From the NCBI GenBank assembly GCA_937892955.1, contig CALBKH010000041.1:1-9868 (forward strand): DNA of 9,868 nucleotides. The letters run 5' to 3'. This DNA comes from an uncultured Alphaproteobacteria bacterium (GTDB lineage: Bacteria; Pseudomonadota; Alphaproteobacteria; Rhizobiales; Ancalomicrobiaceae). Below, piece after piece: positions 1 through 5,741 of this stretch. The notes below the pieces were generated by a model. The model was not told the DNA's origin and searched no databases. It saw only the letters and a list, made by a program, of their open reading frames with translations. The translations under genes and the position numbers were made by a program. The stretch's first letter is position 1. Every line of letters begins with the position of its first letter.

Positions 1-506
1 TGCTCGGCGACGTCGTCTGCGGCGGCTTCGCCATGCCGATCCGCGAGAACAAGGCGCAAGAGATCTACATCGTCATGTCCGGCGAGATGATGGCGCTCTA
101 TGCCGCCAACAACATCGCCAAGGGCATCCTGAAGTACGCCCACTCCGGCGGCGTGCGCCTCGGCGGACTGATCTGCAACGAGCGTCAGACCGACAAGGAA
201 CTCGAGCTCGCCGAGGCTCTCGCCGAGCGTCTGGGCTGCAAGCTCATCCACTTCGTGCCGCGCGACAACATCGTCCAGCACGCCGAGCTGCGCCGCCAGA
301 CGGTCATCGAGTACGCTCCGACCTCCAAGCAGGCCGGCGAGTACCGCGAACTGGCCCGCAAGATCCACGAGAACTCCGGCAAGGGCGTCATCCCGACCCC
401 GATCACCATGGAAGAGCTCGAGGACATGCTGATCGAGTTCGGCATCATGAAGACCGAAGAGCAGCAGCTCGCCGAGCTTCAGGCCAAGGAAGCCGCCGCG
501 CAGTGA
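1..506 (+). CDS. nifH: Nitrogenase iron protein (dinitrogenase reductase), 3' part only
   Basis: The gene enters from the left edge; the reading frame starts at base 3 and stops with TGA at 504-506, giving about 167 C-terminal residues. The first readable residues, LGDVVCGGFAMPIRENKAQE, are a NifH hallmark. The Cys at 18-20 corresponds to Cys132 of the A. vinelandii Fe protein, one of the two cysteines per subunit that bind the bridging [4Fe-4S] cluster between the two subunits. The P-loop, Cys97 and the Arg100 ADP-ribosylation site lie upstream of the window. By family knowledge NifH is a cytoplasmic MgATP-dependent electron donor to NifDK and is also needed for cofactor maturation. Counting from Cys132 gives a full length near 293 residues, normal for NifH. 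The Met at base 33 is internal, not a start. nifD follows after 151 bases, so nifH is the first gene of an nifHDK unit whose promoter is not in view. Confidence 0.99.
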   Translation, partial: LGDVVCGGFAMPIRENKAQEIYIVMSGEMMALYAANNIAKGILKYAHSGGVRLGGLICNERQTDKELELAEALAERLGCKLIHFVPRDNIVQHAELRRQTVIEYAPTSKQAGEYRELARKIHENSGKGVIPTPITMEELEDMLIEFGIMKTEEQQLAELQAKEAAAQ

Positions 507-517
507 TGCGGTGTCGT

Positions 518-542
518 CGGGTCGCGGCACTCCCGCGACCCG
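518..542 (+). other. nifH-nifD intergenic hairpin
   Basis: The 151-base gap between nifH and nifD holds a perfect 10-bp stem (arm cgggtcgcgg, loop cactc, arm ccgcgacccg) that begins 11 bases after the nifH stop. No T-run follows, so it is not a convincing intrinsic terminator. A hairpin just after nifH is commonly thought to protect the nifH part of the mRNA and help raise Fe protein over MoFe protein; that role is inferred here. The rest of the gap has no gene and leads to the nifD ribosome binding site. Confidence 0.6.
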
Positions 543-657
543 GCCCTCCTCGGAGGATCCATCTCCATCGAACGGCCCCTTCGCGGGCCATGCGCCACGG
601 CTCCGGACCGTGCGTGGGCGAAGCCATGCCCGCCGGTCCTCGAAGAAGGGGGTTCCC

Positions 658-2160
658 ATGAGCCTCGATTATGAGAACGACGGCGAAATGCACGCCAAGC
701 TGATCGAGGAGGTCCTCGCTCAGTATCCCGACAAGTTCGCCAAGCGCCGCAAGAAGCATCTGTCGGTCGCGTCCGACGCCGGCACCGAGGAGATCGAGGG
801 CGAGACCCAGGCGATCACCGAGTGCGACGTCAAGTCGAACATCAAGTCGATCCCGGGTGTCATGACCATCCGCGGCTGCGCCTACGCCGGCTCCAAGGGC
901 GTGGTGTGGGGTCCGATCAAGGACATGGTCCACATCTCCCACGGCCCCGTCGGCTGCGGCCAGTACTCCTGGTCCCAGCGCCGCAACTACTACATCGGCA
1001 ACACCGGCATCGACACCTTCGTGACGATGCAGTTCACCTCCGACTTCCAGGAGCGTGACATCGTCTTCGGCGGCGACAAGAAGCTCGAGCGCATCATCGA
1101 CGAGATCGAGGGTCTGTTCCCGCTGGCGAACGGCATCTCGATCCAGTCGGAATGCCCGATCGGCCTGATCGGCGACGACATCGAAGCGGTGTCGAAGAAG
1201 AAGGCCAAGGAGCACGACACCACCATCGTGCCGGTGCGTTGCGAAGGCTTCCGCGGCGTCTCGCAGTCGCTCGGCCACCACATCGCCAACGACGCGATCC
1301 GCGACTGGGTCTTCGACAAGAAGGATCGCGAGGTCGTCACCACGCCCTACGACGTCAACGTCATCGGCGACTACAACATCGGCGGCGACGCCTGGGCCTC
1401 GCGCATCCTGCTCGAGGAGATCGGTCTGCGCGTCGTCGGCAACTGGTCGGGCGATGCGACGCTCGCCGAGGTCGAGAACGCCCCCAAGGCCAAGCTCAAC
1501 CTCATCCACTGCTACCGCTCGATGAACTACATCTGCCGGCACATGGAAGAGAAGTACGGTATCCCGTGGATGGAGTACAACTTCTTCGGTCCCTCGCAGA
1601 TCGCCCTGAGCTTGCGCAAGATCGCCAAGCACTACGGCCCCGAGATCGAGGCCAAGGCGGAAGAGGTGATCGCCAAGTACCAGCCGCTGGTCGACAAGAT
1701 CATCGACAAGTACGGCCCGCGCCTGAAGGGCAAGAAGGTGATGCTCTACGTCGGTGGCCTGCGCCCCCGTCACGTGGTCAACGCCTACGAAGACCTGGGC
1801 ATGGAGATCGCCGGCACGGGCTACGAGTTCGCCCACAACGACGACTACCAGCGCACCGGTCACTACGTGAAGAAGGGCACGCTGATCTACGACGACGTCA
1901 CCGGCTACGAACTCGAGAAGTTCATCGAGAAGGTCCGTCCCGACCTGGTCGGCTCGGGCATCAAGGAGAAGTACCCGGTGCAGAAGATGGGCATCCCGTT
2001 CCGTCAGATGCACTCCTGGGACTACTCCGGCCCGTACCACGGCTACGACGGCTTCGCGATCTTCGCGCGCGACATGGATCTGGCGATCAACAACCCGGTC
2101 TGGGATCTGTTCGACGCCCCCTGGACCAAGGAAGCGCCGCTCGCAGCCGCGGCGGAGTGA
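658..2160 (+). CDS. nifD: Nitrogenase molybdenum-iron protein alpha chain
   Basis: The 500-residue protein is the alpha subunit of the MoFe protein, which carries FeMo-cofactor and shares the P-cluster with NifK; it reduces N2 to ammonia in the cytoplasm. The P-cluster cysteines are Cys74 (IRGCAYAG), Cys100 (GPVGCGQYSW) and Cys166 (SECPIGLIGDD), which align with Cys62, 88 and 154 of A. vinelandii at a constant offset of 12. The FeMo-cofactor ligands are Cys285 (NLIHCYRSMNY) and His452 (QMHSWDYSG), and the active-site Gln203 and His207 lie in GVSQSLGHH. The ATG at 658 is chosen because MSLDYENDGEMHAKLIEEVL resembles known NifD N-termini and an AAGGGGG stretch lies just upstream; the open frame reaches back to 511, but that part (Arg/Ser/Pro-rich) is not NifD-like. 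Residues 37-57 form an acidic insert that explains the offset. nifK follows only after an unusually long 471-base spacer. Confidence 0.99.
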   Translation: MSLDYENDGEMHAKLIEEVLAQYPDKFAKRRKKHLSVASDAGTEEIEGETQAITECDVKSNIKSIPGVMTIRGCAYAGSKGVVWGPIKDMVHISHGPVGCGQYSWSQRRNYYIGNTGIDTFVTMQFTSDFQERDIVFGGDKKLERIIDEIEGLFPLANGISIQSECPIGLIGDDIEAVSKKKAKEHDTTIVPVRCEGFRGVSQSLGHHIANDAIRDWVFDKKDREVVTTPYDVNVIGDYNIGGDAWASRILLEEIGLRVVGNWSGDATLAEVENAPKAKLNLIHCYRSMNYICRHMEEKYGIPWMEYNFFGPSQIALSLRKIAKHYGPEIEAKAEEVIAKYQPLVDKIIDKYGPRLKGKKVMLYVGGLRPRHVVNAYEDLGMEIAGTGYEFAHNDDYQRTGHYVKKGTLIYDDVTGYELEKFIEKVRPDLVGSGIKEKYPVQKMGIPFRQMHSWDYSGPYHGYDGFAIFARDMDLAINNPVWDLFDAPWTKEAPLAAAAE

Positions 2161-2230
2161 TCGGCCGAATGCTCGGGGGGCACCGGTGTGATCCGGTGAG
2201 GCCCAGCCCCCTCTCCCTGTCCCTCCCCAA

Positions 2231-2258
2231 GTCCAACTCGGATGTTTCCGAGTTGGAC
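2231..2258. repeat. Palindrome A (left copy)
   Basis: Perfect 12-bp arms, gtccaactcgga and tccgagttggac, flank a tgtt loop. It is the outer of two palindromes in the left half of the 300-base element, and its arms match palindrome A' at 2443-2470. Confidence 0.85.
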
Positions 2259-2270
2259 AACCCGGAAAGT

Positions 2271-2296
2271 TCGAAATCGGATGTATCCGATTTCGA
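2271..2296. repeat. Palindrome B (left copy)
   Basis: Perfect 12-bp arms, tcgaaatcggat and atccgatttcga, are separated by gt. The inner 24 bases are identical to the palindrome at 2405-2430, which differs only in the terminal base pair. Confidence 0.85.
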
Positions 2297-2404
2297 TAGG
2301 GGGGAGGGGACTCCAGAGGAGAGGACCTTCGCAAATCGGAGTCCGGTCTTCCGGGCGCGGCGCGAAGAGCGGGCGGGGCGTCGACCCCAGCGTTCCTTCC
2401 CCCA

Positions 2405-2430
2405 CCGAAATCGGATGTATCCGATTTCGG
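2405..2430. repeat. Palindrome B' (right copy)
   Basis: Perfect 12-bp arms, ccgaaatcggat and atccgatttcgg, are separated by gt. It mirrors palindrome B about the core of the 300-base element. Confidence 0.85.
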
Positions 2431-2442
2431 CCCTTGGAAGTG

Positions 2443-2470
2443 GTCCAACTCGGATAGATCCGAGTTGGAC
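2443..2470. repeat. Palindrome A' (right copy)
   Basis: Perfect 13-bp arms, gtccaactcggat and atccgagttggac, are separated by ag. It mirrors palindrome A, and its outer edge runs straight into the purine-rich right arm of the element. Confidence 0.85.
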
Positions 2471-2631
2471 AGGGGGAGGGACAGGGAGGGGGGGCTCGGC
2501 CCCTCCGATCCGACGAAGCCGAAACGACGACACGACATCCCGCCGCGAGCTCTTCGCCCGCGCGAACCCTCGTTCACACCCCGGTGCACGTCCGCCGTAT
2601 GGCGCGGAGGCCCCAAGAGAGGTGACCAGAC

Positions 2632-4170
2632 ATGCCGCAGTCAGCCGATCGCGTGCTCGACCACGCTCCGCTCTTCCGCGAGCCCGAGTACCAGGAGATG
2701 TTCGCCCGCAAGCGCGCCGAGTTCGAATGCCCGGTGCCGGACGACAAAGTCGCCGAACAGGGCGAGTTCACCAAGACCTGGGACTATCGCGAGAAGAACT
2801 TCGCTCGAGAATCCCTCGTCGTGAACCCGGCCAAGGCCTGCCAGCCGCTCGGCGCGGTGTTCGCCGCCGCCGGCTTCTCCAAGTGTATGAGCTTCGTGCA
2901 CGGCTCGCAGGGTTGCGTCGCCTACTATCGTTCGCACCTCTCCCGTCACTTCAAGGAGCCGTGCTCGGCGGTCTCCTCGTCGATGACCGAAGACGCGGCG
3001 GTGTTCGGCGGCCTGCAGAACATGATCGACGGCCTCGCCAACTGCTCGTCGCTCTATCAGCCCGACATGATCGCGGTGTCGACCACCTGCATGGCCGAAG
3101 TCATCGGCGACGACCTGCAGGGCTTCATCCAGAACGCCAAGAAGAAGGGCTCGGTGGCGGAGGACTTCCCCGTCCCCTACGCCCACACCCCGGCCTTCGT
3201 CGGCAGCCACGTCGACGGCTACGACAACATGATCAAGGGTATCCTCGAGAACTTCTGGAAGGGCGCCGAGCGCACTCCCGGCACCTCGATCAACATCATC
3301 CCCGGCTTCGACGGCTACTGCGTCGGCAACAACCGCGAGCTGAAGCGCCTCCTCGACATGATGGGTGTCGACTACACCTTCATCTCCGACGCCTCCGACC
3401 AGTTCGACACCCCCTCGGACGGTGAGTTCCGCATGTACGACGGCGGCACCACCATCGATCAGGTCAAGGGCGCGCTGAACGCCAAGGGCACGATCTCGCT
3501 GCAATACTGGAACACCCGCAAGACGATGGACTACATCGCCGAGCAGGGCCAGGAGACCGCGACCTTCAACTACCCGCTCGGCATCCGCGCCACCGACGCC
3601 TTCCTGATGAAGGTCTCGGAGCTCTCGGGCAAGGCGATCCCCGAAGCGATCCGCATGGAACGCGGCCGCCTCGTCGACGCCATGGCCGACAGCCAGTCGC
3701 ACCTGCACGGCAAGAAGTACGCGATCTACGGCGATCCGGACTTCGTTCGCGCCATGGCCCAGTTCATCATGGAGACCGGCGGCGAGCCGACCCACTGTCT
3801 CGCGACCAACGGCACCAAGGCCTGGGATGCCGAGATGAAGGAGATGCTGGCGGCGAACCCGTTCGGCAAGGCGGCCCAGGTGTGGGCGGGCAAGGACCTC
3901 TGGCATCTGCGCTCGCTGCTCTTCACCGAGCCGGTCGACTTCATGATCGGCAACTCCTACGGCAAGTACCTGGAGCGCGACACCGGCACGCCGCTGATCC
4001 GCCTGACCTTCCCGGTCTTCGACCGTCACCACCACCACCGCTTCCCGCTGATGGGCTACCAGGGCGGCCTGCGCGTGCTGACGACGATCCTCGACAAGGT
4101 CTTCGACAAGCTCGACGCCGACACCATCATCCCCGGCGTCACCGACTACTCCTTCGACCTCACCCGCTGA
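2632..4170 (+). CDS. nifK: Nitrogenase molybdenum-iron protein beta chain
   Basis: The 512-residue protein is the beta subunit of the MoFe protein. The P-cluster cysteines Cys70 (NPAKACQPLG), Cys95 (GSQGCVAYYR) and Cys153 (STTCMAEVIGDD) fall at exactly the A. vinelandii numbers. The N-terminal region DYREKNFARESLVVNP and the C-terminus PGVTDYSFDLTR are typical, and the length is within the usual 510-525 range. The ATG at 2632 has an AGAGGTGA ribosome binding site just upstream. Two residues stand out: position 99 is Tyr (codon 2926-2928; Phe in A. vinelandii) and position 188 is Ala (codon 3193-3195; Ser in A. vinelandii). Ser188 is the oxygen ligand of the oxidised P-cluster in A. vinelandii, and Tyr with Ala is the combination reported for G. 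diazotrophicus, where the tyrosine takes that role. A GC-rich terminator follows 33 bases after the stop, so nifHDK probably ends here. Confidence 0.99.
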   Translation: MPQSADRVLDHAPLFREPEYQEMFARKRAEFECPVPDDKVAEQGEFTKTWDYREKNFARESLVVNPAKACQPLGAVFAAAGFSKCMSFVHGSQGCVAYYRSHLSRHFKEPCSAVSSSMTEDAAVFGGLQNMIDGLANCSSLYQPDMIAVSTTCMAEVIGDDLQGFIQNAKKKGSVAEDFPVPYAHTPAFVGSHVDGYDNMIKGILENFWKGAERTPGTSINIIPGFDGYCVGNNRELKRLLDMMGVDYTFISDASDQFDTPSDGEFRMYDGGTTIDQVKGALNAKGTISLQYWNTRKTMDYIAEQGQETATFNYPLGIRATDAFLMKVSELSGKAIPEAIRMERGRLVDAMADSQSHLHGKKYAIYGDPDFVRAMAQFIMETGGEPTHCLATNGTKAWDAEMKEMLAANPFGKAAQVWAGKDLWHLRSLLFTEPVDFMIGNSYGKYLERDTGTPLIRLTFPVFDRHHHHRFPLMGYQGGLRVLTTILDKVFDKLDADTIIPGVTDYSFDLTR

Positions 4171-4203
4171 GGCCCGTCGGAAACCCGACCTGTCGGACAT
4201 GCG

Positions 4204-4230
4204 ACGGCCGCCCGAAAGGGCGGCCGTTTC
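4204..4230 (+). terminator. Probable intrinsic terminator of nifHDK
   Basis: A perfect 10-bp GC-rich stem (acggccgccc, GNRA-type loop gaaa, gggcggccgt) starts 33 bases after the nifK stop and is followed by a short TTTCGT. The U-tract is weak, so termination may be partial. A smaller hairpin (gtcgg aaac ccgac) lies just before it. Confidence 0.75.
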
Positions 4231-4245
4231 GTAACGAAATTCGTT
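4227..4245. repeat. Two overlapping 13-base palindromes
   Basis: Tttcgt-a-acgaaa (4227-4239) and aacgaa-a-ttcgtt (4233-4245) share the central acgaaa, giving alternating inverted half-sites. They lie between the nifHDK terminator and a candidate promoter, 12 bases upstream of its -35 box. Such a pattern can be an operator, but it may also be only the low-GC tail of the terminator. Confidence 0.4.
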
Positions 4246-4256
4246 CCAATCGGTAT

Positions 4257-4285
4257 TTGACGAAGTGGCAGAATCGCGCAAAAAT
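4257..4285 (+). promoter_or_regulatory. Candidate sigma-70-type promoter for the AT-rich two-gene unit
   Basis: TTGACG (5 of 6 with the consensus -35) is followed after 17 bases by AAAAAT (4 of 6 with the -10). The start site would be near 4292, giving a leader of about 32 bases before the ATG at 4324. No GG-N10-GC signature of sigma-54 is present here, so this unit seems not to be a nif-type promoter. The call is by eye only. Confidence 0.4.
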
Positions 4286-4323
4286 TGTCCATAAGTTATT
4301 TTCTCGCTTCAAGGAGATTATCA

Positions 4324-4860
4324 ATGTCTCTTGGGTTGACCAATCTGCAGAGTATTTTTCAGTTATCTGTTGCGTTAAATCTGGGTTTTCTTGGGTTTAT
4401 TTCGCTATCAGGAGATGCTTTGAAAAGGGAGGAGCTTTTAATTAATGATCTTTCTCTTCTTATGGAGCAAAGTCGCAATTATATTATCTCTGATGATGTT
4501 TTTCTGCACAGATATAATGAATTAAAACTCGAAATTGAAAGGCTACAAACGGATAGAATTAGCGCATCTCAAAGAATAGAAGCTGCTACATATGGATGGA
4601 TGAGGTACGTTGTCTTGGCTACAGCAGTAGCATCAATATTGTTACTATTTTATTCCTCCCTATCATCTGGAGATGCTGGTGACTGGATGGGTGTTGTATC
4701 GATATTACTATTTATGCCTTTTGTATTTATGCTTGGTAGAATTTCCTGGTTGACAAAGCGGGAGGCCGGGGTAATTAGGCCGCAAAGGGATGAGTTGGAT
4801 AGGCGGGTCACAAGCTTGTTGGAAGATTGTTCACCGCGAACGGAACAAGAAGGCGAGTAG
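4324..4860 (+). CDS. Unknown membrane protein with a predicted coiled-coil segment
   Basis: I do not recognise this 178-residue protein. The ATG at 4324 is chosen because a full AAGGAG (4311-4316) lies seven bases upstream; an in-frame TTG at 4285 has no such site. Hydrophobic stretches lie at about residues 11-29, 95-113 and 121-143, the last two strongly membrane-like. Between the first two is a charged, heptad-like helix (about 31-88, with many Leu, Ile, Glu and Arg), and a charged C-terminal tail follows (144-178). This suggests an inner-membrane protein with a cytoplasmic helical domain. The codon use is AT-rich (TTT, ATT, AAA, TTA common), unlike the surrounding nif genes, which suggests transfer from another source. 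It is followed after two bases by the gene at 4863, so the two are probably co-transcribed and co-translated. Nothing in the sequence ties it to nitrogen fixation except position. Confidence 0.75.
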   Translation: MSLGLTNLQSIFQLSVALNLGFLGFISLSGDALKREELLINDLSLLMEQSRNYIISDDVFLHRYNELKLEIERLQTDRISASQRIEAATYGWMRYVVLATAVASILLLFYSSLSSGDAGDWMGVVSILLFMPFVFMLGRISWLTKREAGVIRPQRDELDRRVTSLLEDCSPRTEQEGE

Positions 4861-4862
4861 AA

Positions 4863-5150
4863 ATGTCGATTTTGTTTGAGGGTGACGGATGTATGCAATG
4901 CCCTGAGTGGCATGCAATCCAAGATCAAATAAGGCGCGCACGCAATGGTTATGAAGAAATCAACAGAGCGCGGATATTCCAAGTTTTGCGCGAGTCCGGG
5001 TGGGGAGTCCTAAAAGGCTATCCAAAGTTTCGGAAGTCTGGAAAGAAGTTGCTTAAAATGGTAAACGACTCGAAAGTGATTACTTTTACAACTTTTGATC
5101 GCGGCCCGGATATCGTGATTCGGTGTGAAGGCAAATGTGCGGTGGTTTGA
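4863..5150 (+). CDS. Unknown small protein with paired cysteine motifs
   Basis: I do not recognise this 95-residue protein. The ATG at 4863 follows the previous stop by two bases and has a purine-rich GAAGGCGAG upstream; an in-frame TTG start at 4827 would overlap the previous gene and looks less likely. Cysteines come as CMQC (residues 10 and 13) near the N-terminus and CEGKC (88 and 92) near the C-terminus, which together could bind one zinc or iron ion. The middle (about 16-70) is basic and helix-rich (QIRRARNGYEEINRARIF, then KFRKSGKKLLK). No signal peptide or membrane segment is seen, so it is probably cytoplasmic. Nucleic-acid or partner binding is possible but is only inference from charge. 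The base composition matches the preceding gene, and an intrinsic terminator follows 43 bases after the stop, closing a two-gene operon. Confidence 0.7.
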   Translation: MSILFEGDGCMQCPEWHAIQDQIRRARNGYEEINRARIFQVLRESGWGVLKGYPKFRKSGKKLLKMVNDSKVITFTTFDRGPDIVIRCEGKCAVV

Positions 5151-5192
5151 GTAGGGTTTTTGGGATTACTTTTAATTTAGATGTATTATAGT

Positions 5193-5227
5193 AGCGGCTA
5201 CCAAGAAGGTGGCCGCTTATTTTTCTT
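5193..5227 (+). terminator. Intrinsic terminator of the AT-rich two-gene unit
   Basis: A 10-bp stem (agcggctacc, loop aagaa, ggtggccgct, with one G-U pair) is followed directly by tatttttctt. Strong stem, short loop and T-run make this the clearest Rho-independent terminator in the window. It isolates the two unknown genes from the nifE promoter. Confidence 0.88.
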
Positions 5228-5661
5228 AATATTTATCATTGGAAAATATTTGGCTAATTGGGTTTGGCGTATTGTGGTTTTTATATTAATTTCGATTTTT
5301 GCGGCATCTATATAAAACTGCCGTCGATCGGCATCTAAGATGATGAATCAGGATAAGCGTTCTCAATTGTTGGAGAAGGGTGTTTGCTATTTGCGAGTGG
5401 TCTGTAATTGTGGATCAATCACTTTGTGTTCGCGCTTCAAACAGTTTGATGTGGAATTATGAGCGTGGACGTTGTACTTCTGTGATGGCTTCGCAAGTTC
5501 GTCAACGTCTCCAATTTGCCTATTATAGAGATTTTAAATTTGCCGTACGGCGCTTTGTTGGCATGGTAGTGCGCTATTTCCGTCGCAAATTTTATTGACG
5601 ATAAACGTTTCCTTTGCGGTGGACTTTTTCTGAACGCTGCTTCGGCGTTTGTGTCGACCCC
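5228..5661. other. AT-rich spacer upstream of the nifE promoter, no convincing gene
   Basis: These 434 bases are strongly AT-rich to about 5600 and then return to higher GC. A GTG-started frame at 5380-5598 (72 codons, basic, Cys/Phe/Tyr-rich) is open but has no protein-family character and no well-spaced ribosome binding site. A NifA upstream site (TGT-N10-ACA) would be expected here. I found none that is exact; the closest is TGT-N11-ACA at 5427-5443, one base too long. A weak hairpin (aacgct, loop gcttc, ggcgtt) lies at 5633-5649. The AT-rich DNA may bend easily, which would suit activator looping to the sigma-54 promoter. Confidence 0.5.
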
Positions 5662-5677
5662 TGGCACACCGCTTGCT
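5662..5677 (+). promoter_or_regulatory. Sigma-54 (-24/-12) promoter of the nifENX unit
   Basis: TGGCAC-ACCGC-TTGCT matches the RpoN consensus TGGCAC-N5-TTGCW completely, with the GG at 5663-5664 and the GC at 5675-5676. Transcription would start about 12 bases on, near 5688, giving a 5' leader of about 54 bases before nifE. Sigma-54 promoters in nif clusters are normally activated by NifA under low oxygen and low fixed nitrogen; that is family knowledge, since no exact NifA site was found upstream. Confidence 0.92.
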
Positions 5678-5697
5678 CCTTCCCCTCTGACGAAAGC

Positions 5698-5721
5698 GCT
5701 TTGTCGGAACCCCGACAAAGC
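5698..5721 (+). other. Hairpin in the nifE 5' leader
   Basis: A perfect 10-bp stem (gctttgtcgg, loop aacc, ccgacaaagc) lies six bases upstream of the nifE ribosome binding site (agagggga, 5727-5734). A further outer pair, tcccctct at 5681-5688 with that binding site, could extend the structure, but most of its left strand lies upstream of the predicted start near 5688 and would be absent from transcripts of the sigma-54 promoter. It also shares the inner CGG/CCG palindrome style seen in the 300-base element. Confidence 0.6.
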
Positions 5722-5741
5722 CGACGAGAGGGGAAGACGAC

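Larger units (their letters stand above)
2201..2500. repeat. 300-base nested inverted-repeat element in the nifD-nifK spacer
   Basis: The two ends are inverted copies of each other: 2201-2258 and the reverse complement of 2443-2500 match at about 54 of 58 positions. Each end has a pyrimidine/purine-rich outer arm (gcccagcccc ctctccctgt ccctcccc on the left) followed inward by two perfect palindromes. A core of about 110 bases, starting with aggggggaggggact at 2298-2312, separates the halves. No ORF with protein-like character is seen in it. The same outer arms, the same 15-mer and a further cttcgcaaa at identical spacing recur in a 186-base element inside nifE (7173-7358), so this is a mobile or dispersed repeat family rather than a local accident. 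The remainder of the spacer, 2501-2631, has no gene and ends in the nifK ribosome binding site. As RNA the element would fold into a very long stem between nifD and nifK. Confidence 0.85.

Noticed and set aside
2201..2500. Reading the nifD-nifK element as an insertion sequence or a CRISPR array
   Set aside because: There is no transposase frame, no regular repeat-spacer unit and only one nested inverted structure.
445..2616. Long minus-strand frame opposite nifD
   Set aside because: It is the antisense shadow of GC-rich nifD codons; the translation is low-complexity Asp/Val/Leu/Arg and nifD is certain on the other strand.
1152..3425. 757-codon plus-strand frame running across nifD, the spacer and nifK
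   Set aside because: Out of frame with both certain genes, Arg/Pro/His-rich throughout; a normal effect of high GC.
4261..4280. Possible sigma-54 promoter at tggcag before the unknown pair
   Set aside because: The TGGCAG is present, but the -12 element at the right spacing lacks the required G (it reads C), so it does not fit RpoN.
2641..4281. Long minus-strand frame opposite nifK
   Set aside because: Antisense shadow with repetitive Val/Asp/Leu/Gly content and no family character.
5411..5424. Possible IHF site (gatcaa-tcac-ttt) upstream of nifE
   Set aside because: It misses two fixed positions of the WATCAANNNNTTR consensus, and AT-rich DNA gives such near matches easily.
5380..5598. A GTG-started 72-codon frame between the island terminator and the nifE promoter
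   Set aside because: The GGAG upstream is only about four bases from the GTG, the protein has no recognisable features, and the region is AT-rich spacer; kept only as a remark in the spacer entry.
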